Source: Agreia sp. COWG (lineage in GTDB: Bacteria > Actinomycetota > Actinomycetes > Actinomycetales > Microbacteriaceae). Taken from it: a DNA stretch of 64,000 nucleotides. Position 1 is the first letter of the stretch, and each line of letters opens with the position of its first letter. The stretch covers positions 868,001 through 932,000 of the forward strand of contig NZ_LR882035.1 in assembly GCF_904528075.1 (NCBI RefSeq), given 5' to 3'. Made by a program: the position numbers and the translations under genes. Below are positions 9,047-20,241 of the stretch, one piece after another. Below the pieces are notes generated by a model. The model saw only the letters and a list, made by a program, of their open reading frames with translations, had not been told where the DNA came from and did not search any database.

Positions 9047-9847
9047 ATGGTCGAGAGCGCAACCTCACCGGGCGCATCATCCGACCCGCCCTCCGACGAA
9101 GGATCACCGCGGCGAGACGCCGGGTTGGCGGGCGACGCGCTGCTTCGGCCCGTGCGCACCGGTAATGCCTTCGAGGACACGGTGTCGAGGCTCCTTCAGA
9201 CGGTGCGACTCGGCATGGTCGGTCCGGGCGAGGCTCTACCCAGCGAGCGCGACCTTGCCCTGCGCTTCGGAGTGAGCAGGGACACCGTGCGCGACGCGAT
9301 CCGGGCCCTTGCCGACGCGGGCTTCGTGGTGTCGAAGAGGGGGCGCTACGGCGGAACCTTCGTGAACGAACGCGTTCCTCTTGTCGGACTGCGCGGGGTG
9401 CTCGACGAGGTCGACAGCCAGGAGACGTTCACGGCCGAGGGGCTCGACGATGTGCTCGGACTCCGCAGCATCCTCGAGGTCGGAGCGGCCCGTGCCGCCG
9501 CCGGACGAACGCTGTCGAAGGGGCAGCGCGAACGGCTCTGGACGAGCCTCAGGGAGACGTCCGCCGCATCTGTCGATGACTATCGCAGGCTGGACTCGAG
9601 ACTGCACCTCGCGATCGGGGAAGTGGTCGGCGTCGCGTCGCTGATGCCACTGCTGGCCGACAACCGCATGCGCATCAACGAGCTGCTCGATCGCATCCCA
9701 CTGCTCGAACGAAACATCGACCACTCGAACGAACAGCACGAGCAGATCGTGCTCGCGATTCTCGTCGGCGACGCAGAGAGGGCGGGTGAGGCGATGCACG
9801 AACACCTGGGGGGCTCGGAGGCACTGCTGCGCGGCTTTCTCGCCTGA
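9047..9847 (+). CDS. FadR-family (GntR superfamily) transcriptional regulator
   Basis: 266 residues. A disordered N-terminus of about 40 residues precedes a winged helix (LPSERDLALRFGVSRDTVRDAIRALADAGFV, quoted in part: PSERDLALRFGVSRDTVRDA) and a C-terminal all-helical FCD ligand domain. The gene begins 4 nt after the SDR stop and is the last of the plus-strand operon, so it probably represses the ligase and permease promoters at 4533-4768 until an amine or glutamyl intermediate is present. This local role is inferred from position. Streptomyces glnA3/glnA4-type clusters are also controlled by GntR proteins. Confidence 0.85.
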   Translation: MVESATSPGASSDPPSDEGSPRRDAGLAGDALLRPVRTGNAFEDTVSRLLQTVRLGMVGPGEALPSERDLALRFGVSRDTVRDAIRALADAGFVVSKRGRYGGTFVNERVPLVGLRGVLDEVDSQETFTAEGLDDVLGLRSILEVGAARAAAGRTLSKGQRERLWTSLRETSAASVDDYRRLDSRLHLAIGEVVGVASLMPLLADNRMRINELLDRIPLLERNIDHSNEQHEQIVLAILVGDAERAGEAMHEHLGGSEALLRGFLA

Positions 9848-9861
9848 GCGCCTTCTGCCGG

Positions 9862-10056
9862 CTACTTGGCGTCGAGCTCGCGCGCGTCGTCGTCGGCCTG
9901 CAGAACGCTGCCGATGGCAAGGGCCACGGTGATGCCCCAACTGATCCACATCAGGGCGAGCCGCCAATCGCGCGGTCCCTGGCGGGTGGTCTGAAGAACG
10001 GACCAGGCACCGACGACGGCGCCGATCACACTGGAGTTGAAGATGAACTTGCGCAT
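9862..10056 (-). CDS. Small membrane protein
   Basis: 64 residues with two hydrophobic segments (about 6-20 and 34-52) and an acidic tail ending ADDDARELDAK. It begins at ATG 10056 with GGAGG about 6 nt upstream, and TAACCT further upstream is a plausible -10. It is convergent with the FadR gene, with 14 bp between stops. Function unknown. Confidence 0.65.
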   Translation of the reverse strand: MRKFIFNSSVIGAVVGAWSVLQTTRQGPRDWRLALMWISWGITVALAIGSVLQADDDARELDAK

Positions 10057-10095
10057 GTAAGCCTCCGGGGTCGACGAATTCAGGTTAGCCGATCC

Positions 10096-11721
10096 GTGAA
10101 GAGTGCGGCTGGTACCCTGAGCACTGGTGTAAACGGCCGGCGATCAGCGCCGACCGCAACCGAGGAGTTCATCATTTTCACTGACGAGACCGCGGCGCCG
10201 TCGAACGGTTCCCGCGCCGCCTACGACCTGATCGTCGTCTCGAACCGGCTTCCGGTCGACAAGGTCACCCACGCCGACGGAACCGTCGAGTGGCGCACGT
10301 CGCCCGGTGGTCTGGTCACTGCGCTCGAGCCCGTGATGCAGCAGGCAGACGGAGCCTGGGTCGGCTGGGCCGGCGTCGCAGACGACACATCGGAGCCGTT
10401 CGAGCAGGACGACATCTCGATCGTGCCGGTCACGCTCACGGCAGACGATATCGAGAACTACTACGAGGGCTTCTCGAACGACACCCTCTGGCCCCTCTAT
10501 CACGACGTGATCGCGCCGCCCACGTACCACCGCGAGTGGTGGGAATCGTACGTTCGGGTGAATCAACGCTTCGCAGAGAAGGCTGCCTCTGTCGCGGCCC
10601 AGGGCGGCACCGTCTGGGTGCAGGACTACCAGCTCCAGCTCGTTCCCAAGATGTTGCGCGAGATGCGGCCCGACCTCACGATCGGCTTCTTCAACCACAT
10701 TCCGTTTCCTGCCTACGGCATCTTCTCCCAGCTGCCGTGGCGCCAGCAGATCATCGAGGGTCTCCTCGGTGCCGACCTCATCGGCTTTCAGCGGGCGGCC
10801 GACGCGGGCAACTTCACCCGCGCCGTGCGCCGACTGCTGAGCTACACGACGCGCGGAAGCGCCATCGACGTGCCGCTCGAGGTCGCCCCCGACGACGAGC
10901 CAGAGGTCGTGGGATCGCCCCGCGTGTCGACCGCAAAGAACGGCGTGCTCGTGCGCACCGTCAACGCGAGGCACTTCCCCATCTCGATCGACACTCAGAG
11001 CTTCGAGAACCTCGCACGGCGGCCCGATATCCAGGCCCGAGCGCGCGAGATTCGAGAGGGGCTCGGCAACCCGAAGGTGGTGATGCTCGGGGTCGACCGC
11101 CTCGACTACACCAAGGGCATCGGGCACCGACTCAAGGCTTTCGGCGAGCTGCTCGCCGACGGTGCGGTCACCGTCGAAGACGTGACCCTCGTGCAGGTGG
11201 CGAGCCCCAGCCGAGAGCGGGTCGCCGCCTACCAACAGCTGCGAGACGAGGTGGAGCTCACCGTCGGACGCATCAACGGCGATTACTCGACCATCAGCCA
11301 CACGGCCATCAGTTACCTGCACCAGGGCTACCCGCGCGAAGAGATGGTGGCGCTCTACCTCGCCAGCGACGTGATGCTCGTGACCGCCCTCCGCGACGGC
11401 ATGAACCTGGTGGCGAAGGAGTACGTGGCGAGCCGCTTCGACAACGACGGCGTGCTCGTGCTCAGCGAGTTCGCGGGCGCAGCCGACGAGTTGAAGACCG
11501 CCCTGCTGGTCAACCCCCACGACATCGACGGGTTGAAAGAGGCGCTGCTCGAGGCCATCGCCATGAAGAAGGGCGAGCGCACGAAGCGCATGCGAGCCCT
11601 GCGAAAGAGAGTGCTCGACTACGACGTCGCACGCTGGTCCAGTGCGTTCCTGTCCACCCTGCTCGATCCGACCGGCGTGCCCTCATACGTGACGACGAAG
11701 TGGGGAGCGTCCGACCGATGA
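10096..11721 (+). CDS. otsA: Trehalose-6-phosphate synthase
   Basis: A GT20 glycosyltransferase that joins UDP- (or ADP-) glucose to glucose 6-phosphate. Family landmarks are [57 protein letters not shown] and [16 protein letters not shown]. The first possible start is GTG 10096 (541 residues) but it has no ribosome site and adds about 26 non-conserved residues. GAGGAG at 10162-10167 sits exactly 6 nt before ATT 10174, so the real start may be that rare ATT codon (515 residues); no ATG or GTG lies between. Coupled to otsB by an ATGA overlap. Confidence 0.92.
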   Translation: MKSAAGTLSTGVNGRRSAPTATEEFIIFTDETAAPSNGSRAAYDLIVVSNRLPVDKVTHADGTVEWRTSPGGLVTALEPVMQQADGAWVGWAGVADDTSEPFEQDDISIVPVTLTADDIENYYEGFSNDTLWPLYHDVIAPPTYHREWWESYVRVNQRFAEKAASVAAQGGTVWVQDYQLQLVPKMLREMRPDLTIGFFNHIPFPAYGIFSQLPWRQQIIEGLLGADLIGFQRAADAGNFTRAVRRLLSYTTRGSAIDVPLEVAPDDEPEVVGSPRVSTAKNGVLVRTVNARHFPISIDTQSFENLARRPDIQARAREIREGLGNPKVVMLGVDRLDYTKGIGHRLKAFGELLADGAVTVEDVTLVQVASPSRERVAAYQQLRDEVELTVGRINGDYSTISHTAISYLHQGYPREEMVALYLASDVMLVTALRDGMNLVAKEYVASRFDNDGVLVLSEFAGAADELKTALLVNPHDIDGLKEALLEAIAMKKGERTKRMRALRKRVLDYDVARWSSAFLSTLLDPTGVPSYVTTKWGASDR

Positions 11722-12551
11722 GCCCGACATCGTCGACGAACCACGCCGGGGCATCCGGTGCCGCGCCCGATGAATCTGACGAGCTGATCGCGCGCCTGCG
11801 TGAGCTCAGCCGCACCGAGCGCCTGCTGGTCGCGCTCGACTTCGACGGCACCCTGGCCCCCGAGGTCGACGTGCCGAGCCACGCTCGGGCGCTCCCGGAG
11901 GCGCGCCGCGCGGTGCTCGAGCTGCTCGCCCTCGAGAACACCCGGGTCGCTCTCATCTCGGGGAGGGCGATGGAGAGCCTCGAAGAGGTGAGCGCGCTGC
12001 CCGACGATGTGCTGCTCGTCGGCTCGCACGGCGTCGAGATCCGTCTCGACAGTCCGACGCGGCTCACACTCGACACCTCCGAACTCGCGCAGGTCGACGT
12101 GCTGAGCGGTGTGCTCGAAGACGTGGCCGAGAAGGTCGACGACGTGTGGATCGAGTCGAAGCCGGCCGGTTTCGCGCTGCACACCCGCCTGGCCTCCGAC
12201 GAGGGAAGTCGGCAGGCGCACCTCATGGCTCTCGCCGAGACCCAGTCCGAGATCGAGGGCCTCACCGTTCGGGAGGGAAAGAACGTGCTCGAGTTCTCGA
12301 TCCGCTCCACGACGAAGGGCGAGGCTCTTCTTCATCTCAAGGAGTACACGAAGGCCACGGCCGTGTTGTACGCGGGCGACGATGTCACAGACGAAGACGC
12401 GTTCGCGGTGCTGCGCAGCGGAGACTTCGGCCTGAAAAGCGGTTCGGGAAAGACCATCGCGGAGTTCCGCGTGAGCGACGAGGCCGAGGTCGCCCAGGTG
12501 CTGGCGCTGCTCGCCCAATTCCGGGCAGAGGCGCGCAGTTCTGTCAGCTGA
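11718..12551 (+). CDS. otsB: Trehalose-6-phosphate phosphatase
   Basis: 277 residues, HAD superfamily with a C2B cap. Motif I is LVALDFDGTLAPEVD with both catalytic Asp, motif II is ALISGR, motif III Lys lies in the region around ESKPAGFALHTR, and motif IV is YAGDDVTDEDAF. It dephosphorylates trehalose 6-phosphate made by OtsA to trehalose, an osmoprotectant. It starts at ATG 11718, overlapping the otsA stop by 4 nt. An N-terminal stretch of about 25 residues is low-complexity (Ser/Ala/Pro-rich). Last gene of the otsAB pair, followed closely by the ilvD promoter. Confidence 0.92.
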   Translation: MSPTSSTNHAGASGAAPDESDELIARLRELSRTERLLVALDFDGTLAPEVDVPSHARALPEARRAVLELLALENTRVALISGRAMESLEEVSALPDDVLLVGSHGVEIRLDSPTRLTLDTSELAQVDVLSGVLEDVAEKVDDVWIESKPAGFALHTRLASDEGSRQAHLMALAETQSEIEGLTVREGKNVLEFSIRSTTKGEALLHLKEYTKATAVLYAGDDVTDEDAFAVLRSGDFGLKSGSGKTIAEFRVSDEAEVAQVLALLAQFRAEARSSVS

Positions 12552-12558
12552 GTGGTTC

Positions 12559-12570
12559 TAAACTCGTGCT
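12559..12570 (+). promoter_or_regulatory. Leaderless-type promoter (-10) of ilvD
   Basis: TAAACT (12559-12564) lies 6 nt before ATG 12571, and there is no ribosome site. It separates ilvD transcriptionally from otsB even though only 19 bp lie between the genes. Confidence 0.5.
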
Positions 12571-14265
12571 ATGCCCGAAATAGACATGAAGCCGCGCAGT
12601 CGCGTCGTCACCGATGGAATCGAAGCAACCACCTCCAGGGGCATGCTTCGCGCCGTAGGAATGGGAGACGCCGATTGGGACAAGCCCCAGATCGGCATCG
12701 CCAGCTCGTGGAACGAGATCACCCCCTGCAACCTGTCGCTCGACCGCCTCGCGCAGGGCGCCAAAGAGGGCGTGCACTCCGGCGGCGGCTATCCGCTGCA
12801 GTTCGGCACCATCTCGGTCTCCGACGGTATCTCGATGGGGCACGAGGGAATGCACTTCTCGCTCGTCTCGCGTGAGGTCATCGCCGACAGCGTCGAGGTC
12901 GTCATGCAGGCCGAGCGCCTCGACGGCTCGGTTCTTCTGGCCGGATGCGACAAGTCCCTTCCCGGCATGCTCATGGCCGCGGCCCGACTCGACCTCGCCA
13001 GCGTCTTCCTCTACGCCGGCTCCATCGCGCCCGGCTGGGTGAAGTTGTCTGACGGCACCGAAAAAGACATCACGATCGTCGACTCGTTCGAGGCGGTCGG
13101 CGGGGTGAAGGCCGGCACCATGAGCGAGGCCGACGCCAAGCGCATCGAGTGCGCCTTCGCGCCAGGCGAGGGTGCCTGCGGCGGCATGTACACGGCCAAC
13201 ACCATGGCGAGCGTCGCCGAGGCACTGGGCATGAGCCTTCCCGGCTCCGCTTCGCCCGCTTCGGCCGACCGTCGGCGCGACTACTACGCGCACCGCAGCG
13301 GCGAGGCCGTCGTGAACATGCTCCGCCTCGGAATCACAGCCCGCGACATCCTGACGAAGCCGGCGTTCGAGAACGCGATCGCGGTGGCGATGGCCCTCGG
13401 AGGATCGACCAACGTCATCTTGCATCTGCTGGCCATCGCCTACGAGGCCGAGGTCGATCTCACGATCGACGACTTCAACCGCATCGGCGACACCATTCCC
13501 CACCTCGCCGACATGAAACCGTTCGGCAAGTACGTGATGAACGACATGGATCGCCACGGCGGCCTGCCCGTTCTCATGAAGGCGCTGCTCGATGCGGGCC
13601 TGCTGCACGGCGACGTGTTGACGGTCACGGGCAAGACGCTGGCCGAGAACCTGGCCGAGCTCGACATCCCGGGCCTCGACGGTAACGTCCTGCGCACCCT
13701 CGACAACCCGATCCACGCCACCGGCGGGCTGACCGTGCTGAAGGGCTCGCTCGCTCCCGAGGGCGCCGTCGTGAAGACGGCCGGATTCGACGCGGCGGTC
13801 TTCGAAGGACCGGCAAAGGTGTTCGAGCGCGAGCGCGCGGCGATGGACGCCCTGACGGAGGGCCGAATCGAACACGGAGACGTCGTCGTCATCCGCTACG
13901 AGGGCCCCAAGGGCGGCCCCGGCATGCGCGAGATGCTCGCCATCACGGCGGCAATCAAGGGGGCCGGCCTCGGCAAAGATGTACTACTGTTGACCGACGG
14001 CAGATTCTCAGGCGGCACAACCGGACTGTGTATCGGCCACATAGCACCCGAAGCGGTGGACGCAGGTCCCATCGCCTTCGTGCGCGATGGTGATCTAATA
14101 CGGGTCGATATCGCTGCTCGCTCCCTCGAGCTACTCGTCGAGGCCGATGAGCTTGCCGCCCGCCGAGACGGCTGGGCCCCTCTTCCCCCGCGCTATACCC
14201 GTGGCGTTCTCGCGAAGTACTCGAAGCTCGTGAAGTCGGCCGCGACCGGCGCCATCACGGGGTAG
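12571..14265 (+). CDS. ilvD: Dihydroxy-acid dehydratase
   Basis: 564 residues, the usual length. It dehydrates 2,3-dihydroxy-isovalerate and -methylvalerate to the 2-oxo acids, the third step of valine/isoleucine synthesis, using an Fe-S cluster. Cluster cysteines are visible in [12 protein letters not shown] and [14 protein letters not shown], with another in the N-terminal [12 protein letters not shown]. The C-terminal swivelling domain has GGPGMREML and [13 protein letters not shown]. First of four ilv genes in order; the spacer of 56 bp to ilvB carries its own probable promoter. Confidence 0.95.
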   Translation: MPEIDMKPRSRVVTDGIEATTSRGMLRAVGMGDADWDKPQIGIASSWNEITPCNLSLDRLAQGAKEGVHSGGGYPLQFGTISVSDGISMGHEGMHFSLVSREVIADSVEVVMQAERLDGSVLLAGCDKSLPGMLMAAARLDLASVFLYAGSIAPGWVKLSDGTEKDITIVDSFEAVGGVKAGTMSEADAKRIECAFAPGEGACGGMYTANTMASVAEALGMSLPGSASPASADRRRDYYAHRSGEAVVNMLRLGITARDILTKPAFENAIAVAMALGGSTNVILHLLAIAYEAEVDLTIDDFNRIGDTIPHLADMKPFGKYVMNDMDRHGGLPVLMKALLDAGLLHGDVLTVTGKTLAENLAELDIPGLDGNVLRTLDNPIHATGGLTVLKGSLAPEGAVVKTAGFDAAVFEGPAKVFERERAAMDALTEGRIEHGDVVVIRYEGPKGGPGMREMLAITAAIKGAGLGKDVLLLTDGRFSGGTTGLCIGHIAPEAVDAGPIAFVRDGDLIRVDIAARSLELLVEADELAARRDGWAPLPPRYTRGVLAKYSKLVKSAATGAITG

Positions 14266-14308
14266 TACCTCTTCTTTCACCGTACGCCTGCGTCACTCGC
14301 AGACAAGC

Positions 14309-14321
14309 TAGGACTGTCAAT
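14309..14321 (+). promoter_or_regulatory. Probable leaderless-type promoter of ilvB
   Basis: TAGGAC (14309-14314) is followed by 7 nt and ATG 14322. The last base is C instead of the usual T, so this is a weaker fit than the other examples. The 14266-14321 spacer encodes no leader peptide with branched-chain codons, so ilvB attenuation of the classical kind is not seen here. Confidence 0.35.
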
Positions 14322-16151
14322 ATGCCCGTGGATTCCACTCCCGTGCCGAGCTCGCCGTCATCGACGCGGCCCTCGGCCGTGCCGGCCGCGGCCGAGCAAC
14401 CTGAGATTCTGACCGGATCGGGCGCCATCCTGCGCTCGCTCGAACACCTGGGCGTGAAAGACGTCTTCGGTCTTCCCGGCGGAGCCATCATCCCGTTCTA
14501 CGACGAGCTCATGGCGTCCACCGCCATCCGGCACATCCTCGTGCGGCACGAGCAGGGCGCAGGTCATGCTGCCGAGGGCTACGCCTCGTCGACGAACAAG
14601 GTCGGCGTGGCCATAGCCACCTCCGGCCCGGGCGCCACCAACCTGGTCACGGCCATCGCCGACGCCTACATGGATTCGGTTCCCGTGCTCATCATCACGG
14701 GCCAGGTGTTCTCGACGCTCATGGGCACCGACGCGTTCCAAGAGGTCGACATCGTGGGAATCACGATGCCCATCACCAAGCACTCCTTCCTGGTCACACA
14801 GCCCGAGGACGTGCCCGCAACCCTGGCCGCCGCGTACCACATCGCCTCGACGGGACGCCCCGGGCCGGTACTCGTCGACATCACCAAGGACGCGCAGCAG
14901 AAGTCGGCGCCGTTCGTGTGGAACCCGAAGGTCGACCTCGCCGGCTACCGCCCGGTTACGAAGGCGCACGGCAAGCAGATCCAGGCCGCGGCGCAGATGC
15001 TGCTCGAGGCCAAGAAGCCCGTGTTCTACGTCGGCGGCGGAGTCATCCGGGCCCAGGCGTCGCCCGAACTCGCGGTGCTGGCCGAGACGACCGGCACGCC
15101 GGTGGTCACCACACTGATGGCTCGCGGGGCCTTCCCCGACTCGCACGAGCAGAACCTCGGTATGCCCGGCATGCACGGCACCGTTCCGGCCGTGCTGGCG
15201 CTGCAGGAGAGCGACCTGATCGTGGCGCTCGGTGCCCGCTTCGACGATCGCGTCACGGGCAAGGTGAGCGAGTTCGCTCCGAATGCCAAAATCGTGCACG
15301 TCGACGTCGATCCGGCCGAGATCGGCAAGATCCGCGCAGCGGACGTTCCCATCGTCGGCGACGCGAAAGACGTTATCGCCGACCTCACCAAGGCGTTCGT
15401 GCAGATCGCCGCAGCTGCGGATGCCCGCCCCGACATCGACGAGTGGTGGGAGTACCTGCGCGGCCTCCAGACTGAATTCCCGCTCGGCTATGCGGAACCG
15501 ACCGACGGCCTGCTCTCGCCGCAATACGTGATCAAGCGCATCGGTGAGCTGTCGGGGCCCGAGGCGATCTACGCATCCGGCGTCGGCCAGCATCAGATGT
15601 GGTCTGCCCAGTTCATCAAGTACGAGCGGCCGAACGCGTGGCTCAACTCCGGCGGCGCCGGAACGATGGGCTACGGCCTTCCCGCGGCCATGGGCGCGAA
15701 GGTGGCCGAGCCAGATCGCCTGGTGTGGGCGATCGATGGCGACGGCTGCTTCCAGATGACCAATCAAGAGCTCGCCACCTGCACGATCAACAACATCCCG
15801 ATCAAGGTGGCGATCATCAACAACTCGTCACTCGGAATGGTGCGCCAGTGGCAGAGCCTGTTCTACGACGGCAGGCACTCCTTCACCGACCTGAACACCG
15901 GCCACGGCACTCAGATGGTGCCCGACTTCGTGAAGCTCGCCGACGCCTACGGAGCGCTGGGCATCCGTGTCACCAAGGTCGAGGAGATCGACGCCGCGAT
16001 CAAGCTGGCGATCGAGACCAACGATCGCCCCGTCGTGATCGACTTCATCGTGAGCCGCGATGCGATGGTGTGGCCGATGGTTCCCCAGGGAGTGAGCAAC
16101 TCGCTCATCGAACACGCCCAGCAGATCGCCCCAGAGTGGGATGAGGAGTAG
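14322..16151 (+). CDS. ilvB: Acetolactate synthase large (catalytic) subunit
   Basis: 609 residues, thiamine diphosphate-dependent. It condenses pyruvate with pyruvate or 2-oxobutyrate. The N-terminal Ala/Pro-rich 28 residues are followed by [20 protein letters not shown] and [15 protein letters not shown], which carries the conserved Glu for ThDP activation. The central FAD-binding domain contains [11 protein letters not shown], and the ThDP/Mg motif begins at [15 protein letters not shown] and ends at INN. It works with IlvN, encoded 3 nt downstream, as a holoenzyme feedback-regulated by valine. Confidence 0.95.
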   Translation: MPVDSTPVPSSPSSTRPSAVPAAAEQPEILTGSGAILRSLEHLGVKDVFGLPGGAIIPFYDELMASTAIRHILVRHEQGAGHAAEGYASSTNKVGVAIATSGPGATNLVTAIADAYMDSVPVLIITGQVFSTLMGTDAFQEVDIVGITMPITKHSFLVTQPEDVPATLAAAYHIASTGRPGPVLVDITKDAQQKSAPFVWNPKVDLAGYRPVTKAHGKQIQAAAQMLLEAKKPVFYVGGGVIRAQASPELAVLAETTGTPVVTTLMARGAFPDSHEQNLGMPGMHGTVPAVLALQESDLIVALGARFDDRVTGKVSEFAPNAKIVHVDVDPAEIGKIRAADVPIVGDAKDVIADLTKAFVQIAAAADARPDIDEWWEYLRGLQTEFPLGYAEPTDGLLSPQYVIKRIGELSGPEAIYASGVGQHQMWSAQFIKYERPNAWLNSGGAGTMGYGLPAAMGAKVAEPDRLVWAIDGDGCFQMTNQELATCTINNIPIKVAIINNSSLGMVRQWQSLFYDGRHSFTDLNTGHGTQMVPDFVKLADAYGALGIRVTKVEEIDAAIKLAIETNDRPVVIDFIVSRDAMVWPMVPQGVSNSLIEHAQQIAPEWDEE

Positions 16152-16154
16152 ACC

Positions 16155-17775
<1,621 letters not shown>

Positions 17776-17793
17776 TCTCCTGACTCACGACAC

Positions 17794-17826
17794 GATGGCC
17801 GCTCCGACTGCGTCGGGGCGGCCATC
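17794..17826 (+). terminator. Long hairpin after ilvC, covering the start of the next gene
   Basis: Stem of 9 + 5 bp: GATGGCCGC, CCGAC, loop TGC, GTCGG, GCGGCCATC, with one T-G mismatch between the segments. It lies 19 bp after the ilvC stop and looks like its 3' terminator, but it contains the ATG of the downstream gene and lacks a T-tract. Confidence 0.5.
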
Positions 17827-18475
17827 GCCGTTCGTTCGAGGTGTCGCCTCACTGGGCGTGGGCCTGGTGCTGTTGTACGTCGTGATCGACGTGGCGCTGC
17901 AGCTTCTCCCGCCGCACTACAGCGCGATCTCGGATGCAGAGAGCAACCTCGCGGTCGGTCCTTTCGGCTGGCTCATGAGCGTGAACTTCGTGAGCAGGGC
18001 GGTGCTGACCCTGTGCGTCGTGGTGGTGGTGGGTCGTGTGGGGCCGCCCACAGCGGTGCGGCTTGTGGGCTGCGTTCTCGTGAGCCTCGCCGGAGTGTGC
18101 TCCGCTGCGCTGGTGTTCTTCCCGACCGACGTGAACGGCCCGGGGGAGTTCGGCATCGCCCCCACGACCGCGACCGGCACGGTGCATGTCGTGTTCGCGA
18201 CGACGGGCTTTCTCCTCGCGCTCGCAGGCATGCTGCTGCTGGCGAGCTGGATGCGCGGGATGCCGCAAATGGCGCGGGTGAGGCGCGCGGCGAATGGCTT
18301 CGTGGTTCTGGCCTCCTCCGGACTGGTCCTGCTGGCTGTGTCGATCGCATGGGTGCCGTCTGTGCTCGGTCTGACGGAGCGTGTGTGCCTCGCGGGAATC
18401 CTGGGGTGGGCGTTCGTCGTGTGTCGCACCTCGGTAGACGATGTTCGGGAATCGGTGCAGCCGCTCGCCGGTTGA
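17795..18475 (+). CDS. DUF998-like membrane protein
   Basis: About 226 residues with six hydrophobic segments separated by short loops, including VSLAGVCSAALVFFPTD and GTVHVVFATTGFLLALAG. The spacing of short acidic/His loops resembles DUF998 family proteins, whose function is unknown. ATG 17795 lies inside the 5' arm of a strong hairpin and has no ribosome site, so initiation may instead be at an internal GTG around residue 22 (about 17858), just ahead of the first membrane segment. Probably read through from ilvC or from an unseen promoter. Confidence 0.7.
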   Translation: MAAPTASGRPSPFVRGVASLGVGLVLLYVVIDVALQLLPPHYSAISDAESNLAVGPFGWLMSVNFVSRAVLTLCVVVVVGRVGPPTAVRLVGCVLVSLAGVCSAALVFFPTDVNGPGEFGIAPTTATGTVHVVFATTGFLLALAGMLLLASWMRGMPQMARVRRAANGFVVLASSGLVLLAVSIAWVPSVLGLTERVCLAGILGWAFVVCRTSVDDVRESVQPLAG

Positions 18476-18482
18476 GAGGATC

Positions 18483-19298
18483 ATGGACTCCGTGACCACA
18501 CCCTCTACCTCTGCCGCCGAAGCCGACTTCCTCCGATTCCGCCAGGCACGCCACCGCTACGTGACGTCGCCTCAGGGCCCACTCGCGTTGGTGAGCACCA
18601 CCGAGATCGACTCCGAGCGCGAGATCGACGGGGTTCCCGGTCTCTGGTCGCCAGTGGCCCAGGGCCAGTCCGGCGTGCGTGTCACGGCCGTGGCATCCGA
18701 CGGCATCGTGGTCGACGGCGAGATCGTCGACGGCACGGTAGACATCGCCGGCCTCGACAGCGTGGTTCCCGCGACAGTCTCCTTCGGCGGCGGCGTCACA
18801 GGAACGGTCTACCCGGGGCCGAACGCGAGTTATATCGTGCGGGTCTGGAACCCCGAGAACGACAGGGCGCAGAAATTCGATCGCATCTCGGCCTACGACT
18901 TCACGCCGAGCTGGGTGCTCGAGGGTACGTTCACTGCCACCCAGAAGCGCGCCATCGGCATCGAACACATCAAAGACGAGGGCCGGCTGCGCGACGAGAT
19001 CCTGCCCGGCGATATCGACGTGGTGATCGACGGTCAGCCCCGCACGCTCGCCGCGTTCGAAGACGAGGGCAAGTTGCTGCTCGTCTTCCAAGACCTGACC
19101 ACCGGCGACGAGACCTACGACGTGGGCCGGTTCCTGGCCGTGCGCCCCCGGCGCGACGGATCGGTGGAACTCGACTTCAACCGCGCGTACATTCCGCCTT
19201 GCGGCTTCAGCGATTGGTTCAACTGCCCGATGCCTCCCGCCCAGAACCGTTTTCTCTTCGCCGTCGACGCGGGCGAGAAGAGGGTGCTTTCTGTCTAG
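18483..19298 (+). CDS. DUF1684 domain protein
   Basis: 271 residues, soluble and without a signal peptide. The C-terminal half carries the DUF1684 pattern: YDVGRFLAVRPRRDGSVELD, DFNRAYIPPCGFSDWFNCP and PPAQNRF. These conserved Asn, Cys and Pro residues mark the family, which is widespread in actinobacteria and has no established function. It starts at ATG 18483 after GAGAGGATC, 7 nt downstream of the DUF998 gene stop, so the two are probably co-transcribed. Confidence 0.75.
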   Translation: MDSVTTPSTSAAEADFLRFRQARHRYVTSPQGPLALVSTTEIDSEREIDGVPGLWSPVAQGQSGVRVTAVASDGIVVDGEIVDGTVDIAGLDSVVPATVSFGGGVTGTVYPGPNASYIVRVWNPENDRAQKFDRISAYDFTPSWVLEGTFTATQKRAIGIEHIKDEGRLRDEILPGDIDVVIDGQPRTLAAFEDEGKLLLVFQDLTTGDETYDVGRFLAVRPRRDGSVELDFNRAYIPPCGFSDWFNCPMPPAQNRFLFAVDAGEKRVLSV

Positions 19299-19313
19299 CG
19301 CCGGGCGAGCCGG

Positions 19314-19325
19314 TAATCTTGAGCC
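19314..19325 (+). promoter_or_regulatory. Leaderless-type promoter (-10)
   Basis: TAATCT (19314-19319) is followed by 6 nt and ATG 19326, with no ribosome-binding site. Confidence 0.5.
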
Positions 19326-19847
19326 ATGACGACGAGCCGAGATGATGACGCGCTTCATTGGGCCGGCGACAACGACCCCACTCTGACGCCGCCCATCCAG
19401 GCCGGTGCCGCGAGCACTCCTGCCGAGCCGTCGTCGGCCACGGACACCCACGCCGCGACGAGAATCGAGCAGCCGACCGTTCTCGAGCAGGCCGAGCTCG
19501 CCGAAGACGATGCAGTCGAGCAAGAGCTCGCGCGGGCCGAGAAGGCGAGCGCACAGCTCAGTTCTGCCGCCCTGATCACGCTCGGTATCGTCGGCGGCAT
19601 CTATCTGCTCTACACGGTCGGCTGGGGCGTGCACGTTGCCCGCTCTGTCTTGCCCCTGTTTCCGGTCGACAACGCGTTTCTTCTCATCTGCTACCAGGTG
19701 GGCAGGCTGCTCGCCGTGATGGCGGCACCACTCTGGTTCGTCTCGACCCTCCTGCTCACCCAGAAGCGATCATGGCGTTCGCGCCTCGGCTGGTTGCTGC
19801 TGGGCGTGTTCGTGCTGGTTCCCTGGCCCTTTATCGTTGGCGTCTAG
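19326..19847 (+). CDS. Conserved membrane protein of unknown function
   Basis: 173 residues. The N-terminal 85 are hydrophilic and disordered (Ala/Glu/Thr-rich), starting with the stretch DDALHWAGDND. Three hydrophobic segments follow (about 80-100, 118-140, 150-172). Proteins with this HWAGD N-terminus recur in Microbacteriaceae and are sometimes misnamed as DNA polymerase III tau; nothing here supports a polymerase role. It is leaderless by its promoter and sits immediately before another small membrane protein. Confidence 0.7.
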   Translation: MTTSRDDDALHWAGDNDPTLTPPIQAGAASTPAEPSSATDTHAATRIEQPTVLEQAELAEDDAVEQELARAEKASAQLSSAALITLGIVGGIYLLYTVGWGVHVARSVLPLFPVDNAFLLICYQVGRLLAVMAAPLWFVSTLLLTQKRSWRSRLGWLLLGVFVLVPWPFIVGV

Positions 19848-19857
19848 GAGGATGTCC

Positions 19858-20241
19858 GTGTCTCGCAACTCCGTTCCCAGCAAGTCCGTGTCCGGCCACC
19901 CTGTCGAAGCACCCTCCGTCGACGGGCATCGCTCTGCACCAAGACTGACGAGGCCGGCGCTCGTCGTCTCCGTCGTCTTCGCGCTTCTCTCCGGCATCTG
20001 GGTGGCGACCGGGGTGACCAACATGGTCTACACGTTCTCTTACCTGGGCTTCGACCTCACGGCGTTGGCATGGCTCGTCGTCGTCGGCTCGATCCTGGCG
20101 CCGATCGTCACGTACGCGCTCGGCTGGTTCGTCGGGCGACGGCTGCCCACGTGGGCGAAGGGCGTCGTCTTTCTGGTTGCGCTCGCTGTGGCGATGGTGA
20201 TCAAGACAGACCTCGAAGGTCTGCTGCTCGGCTCGCTCTAG
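19858..20241 (+). CDS. Small membrane protein of unknown function
   Basis: 127 residues from GTG 19858; a 129-residue form from ATG 19852 is possible, but GGAGG at 19847-19851 lies 6 nt before the GTG and abuts the ATG. A Ser/Pro-rich N-terminus is followed by three hydrophobic segments (PALVVSVVFALLSGIWVATG, a second near 75-95 and a third near 105-120). It is 10 nt downstream of the preceding membrane protein gene, probably in one operon. Its stop overlaps the end of the convergent DoxX gene by 4 nt. Confidence 0.68.
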   Translation: MSRNSVPSKSVSGHPVEAPSVDGHRSAPRLTRPALVVSVVFALLSGIWVATGVTNMVYTFSYLGFDLTALAWLVVVGSILAPIVTYALGWFVGRRLPTWAKGVVFLVALAVAMVIKTDLEGLLLGSL

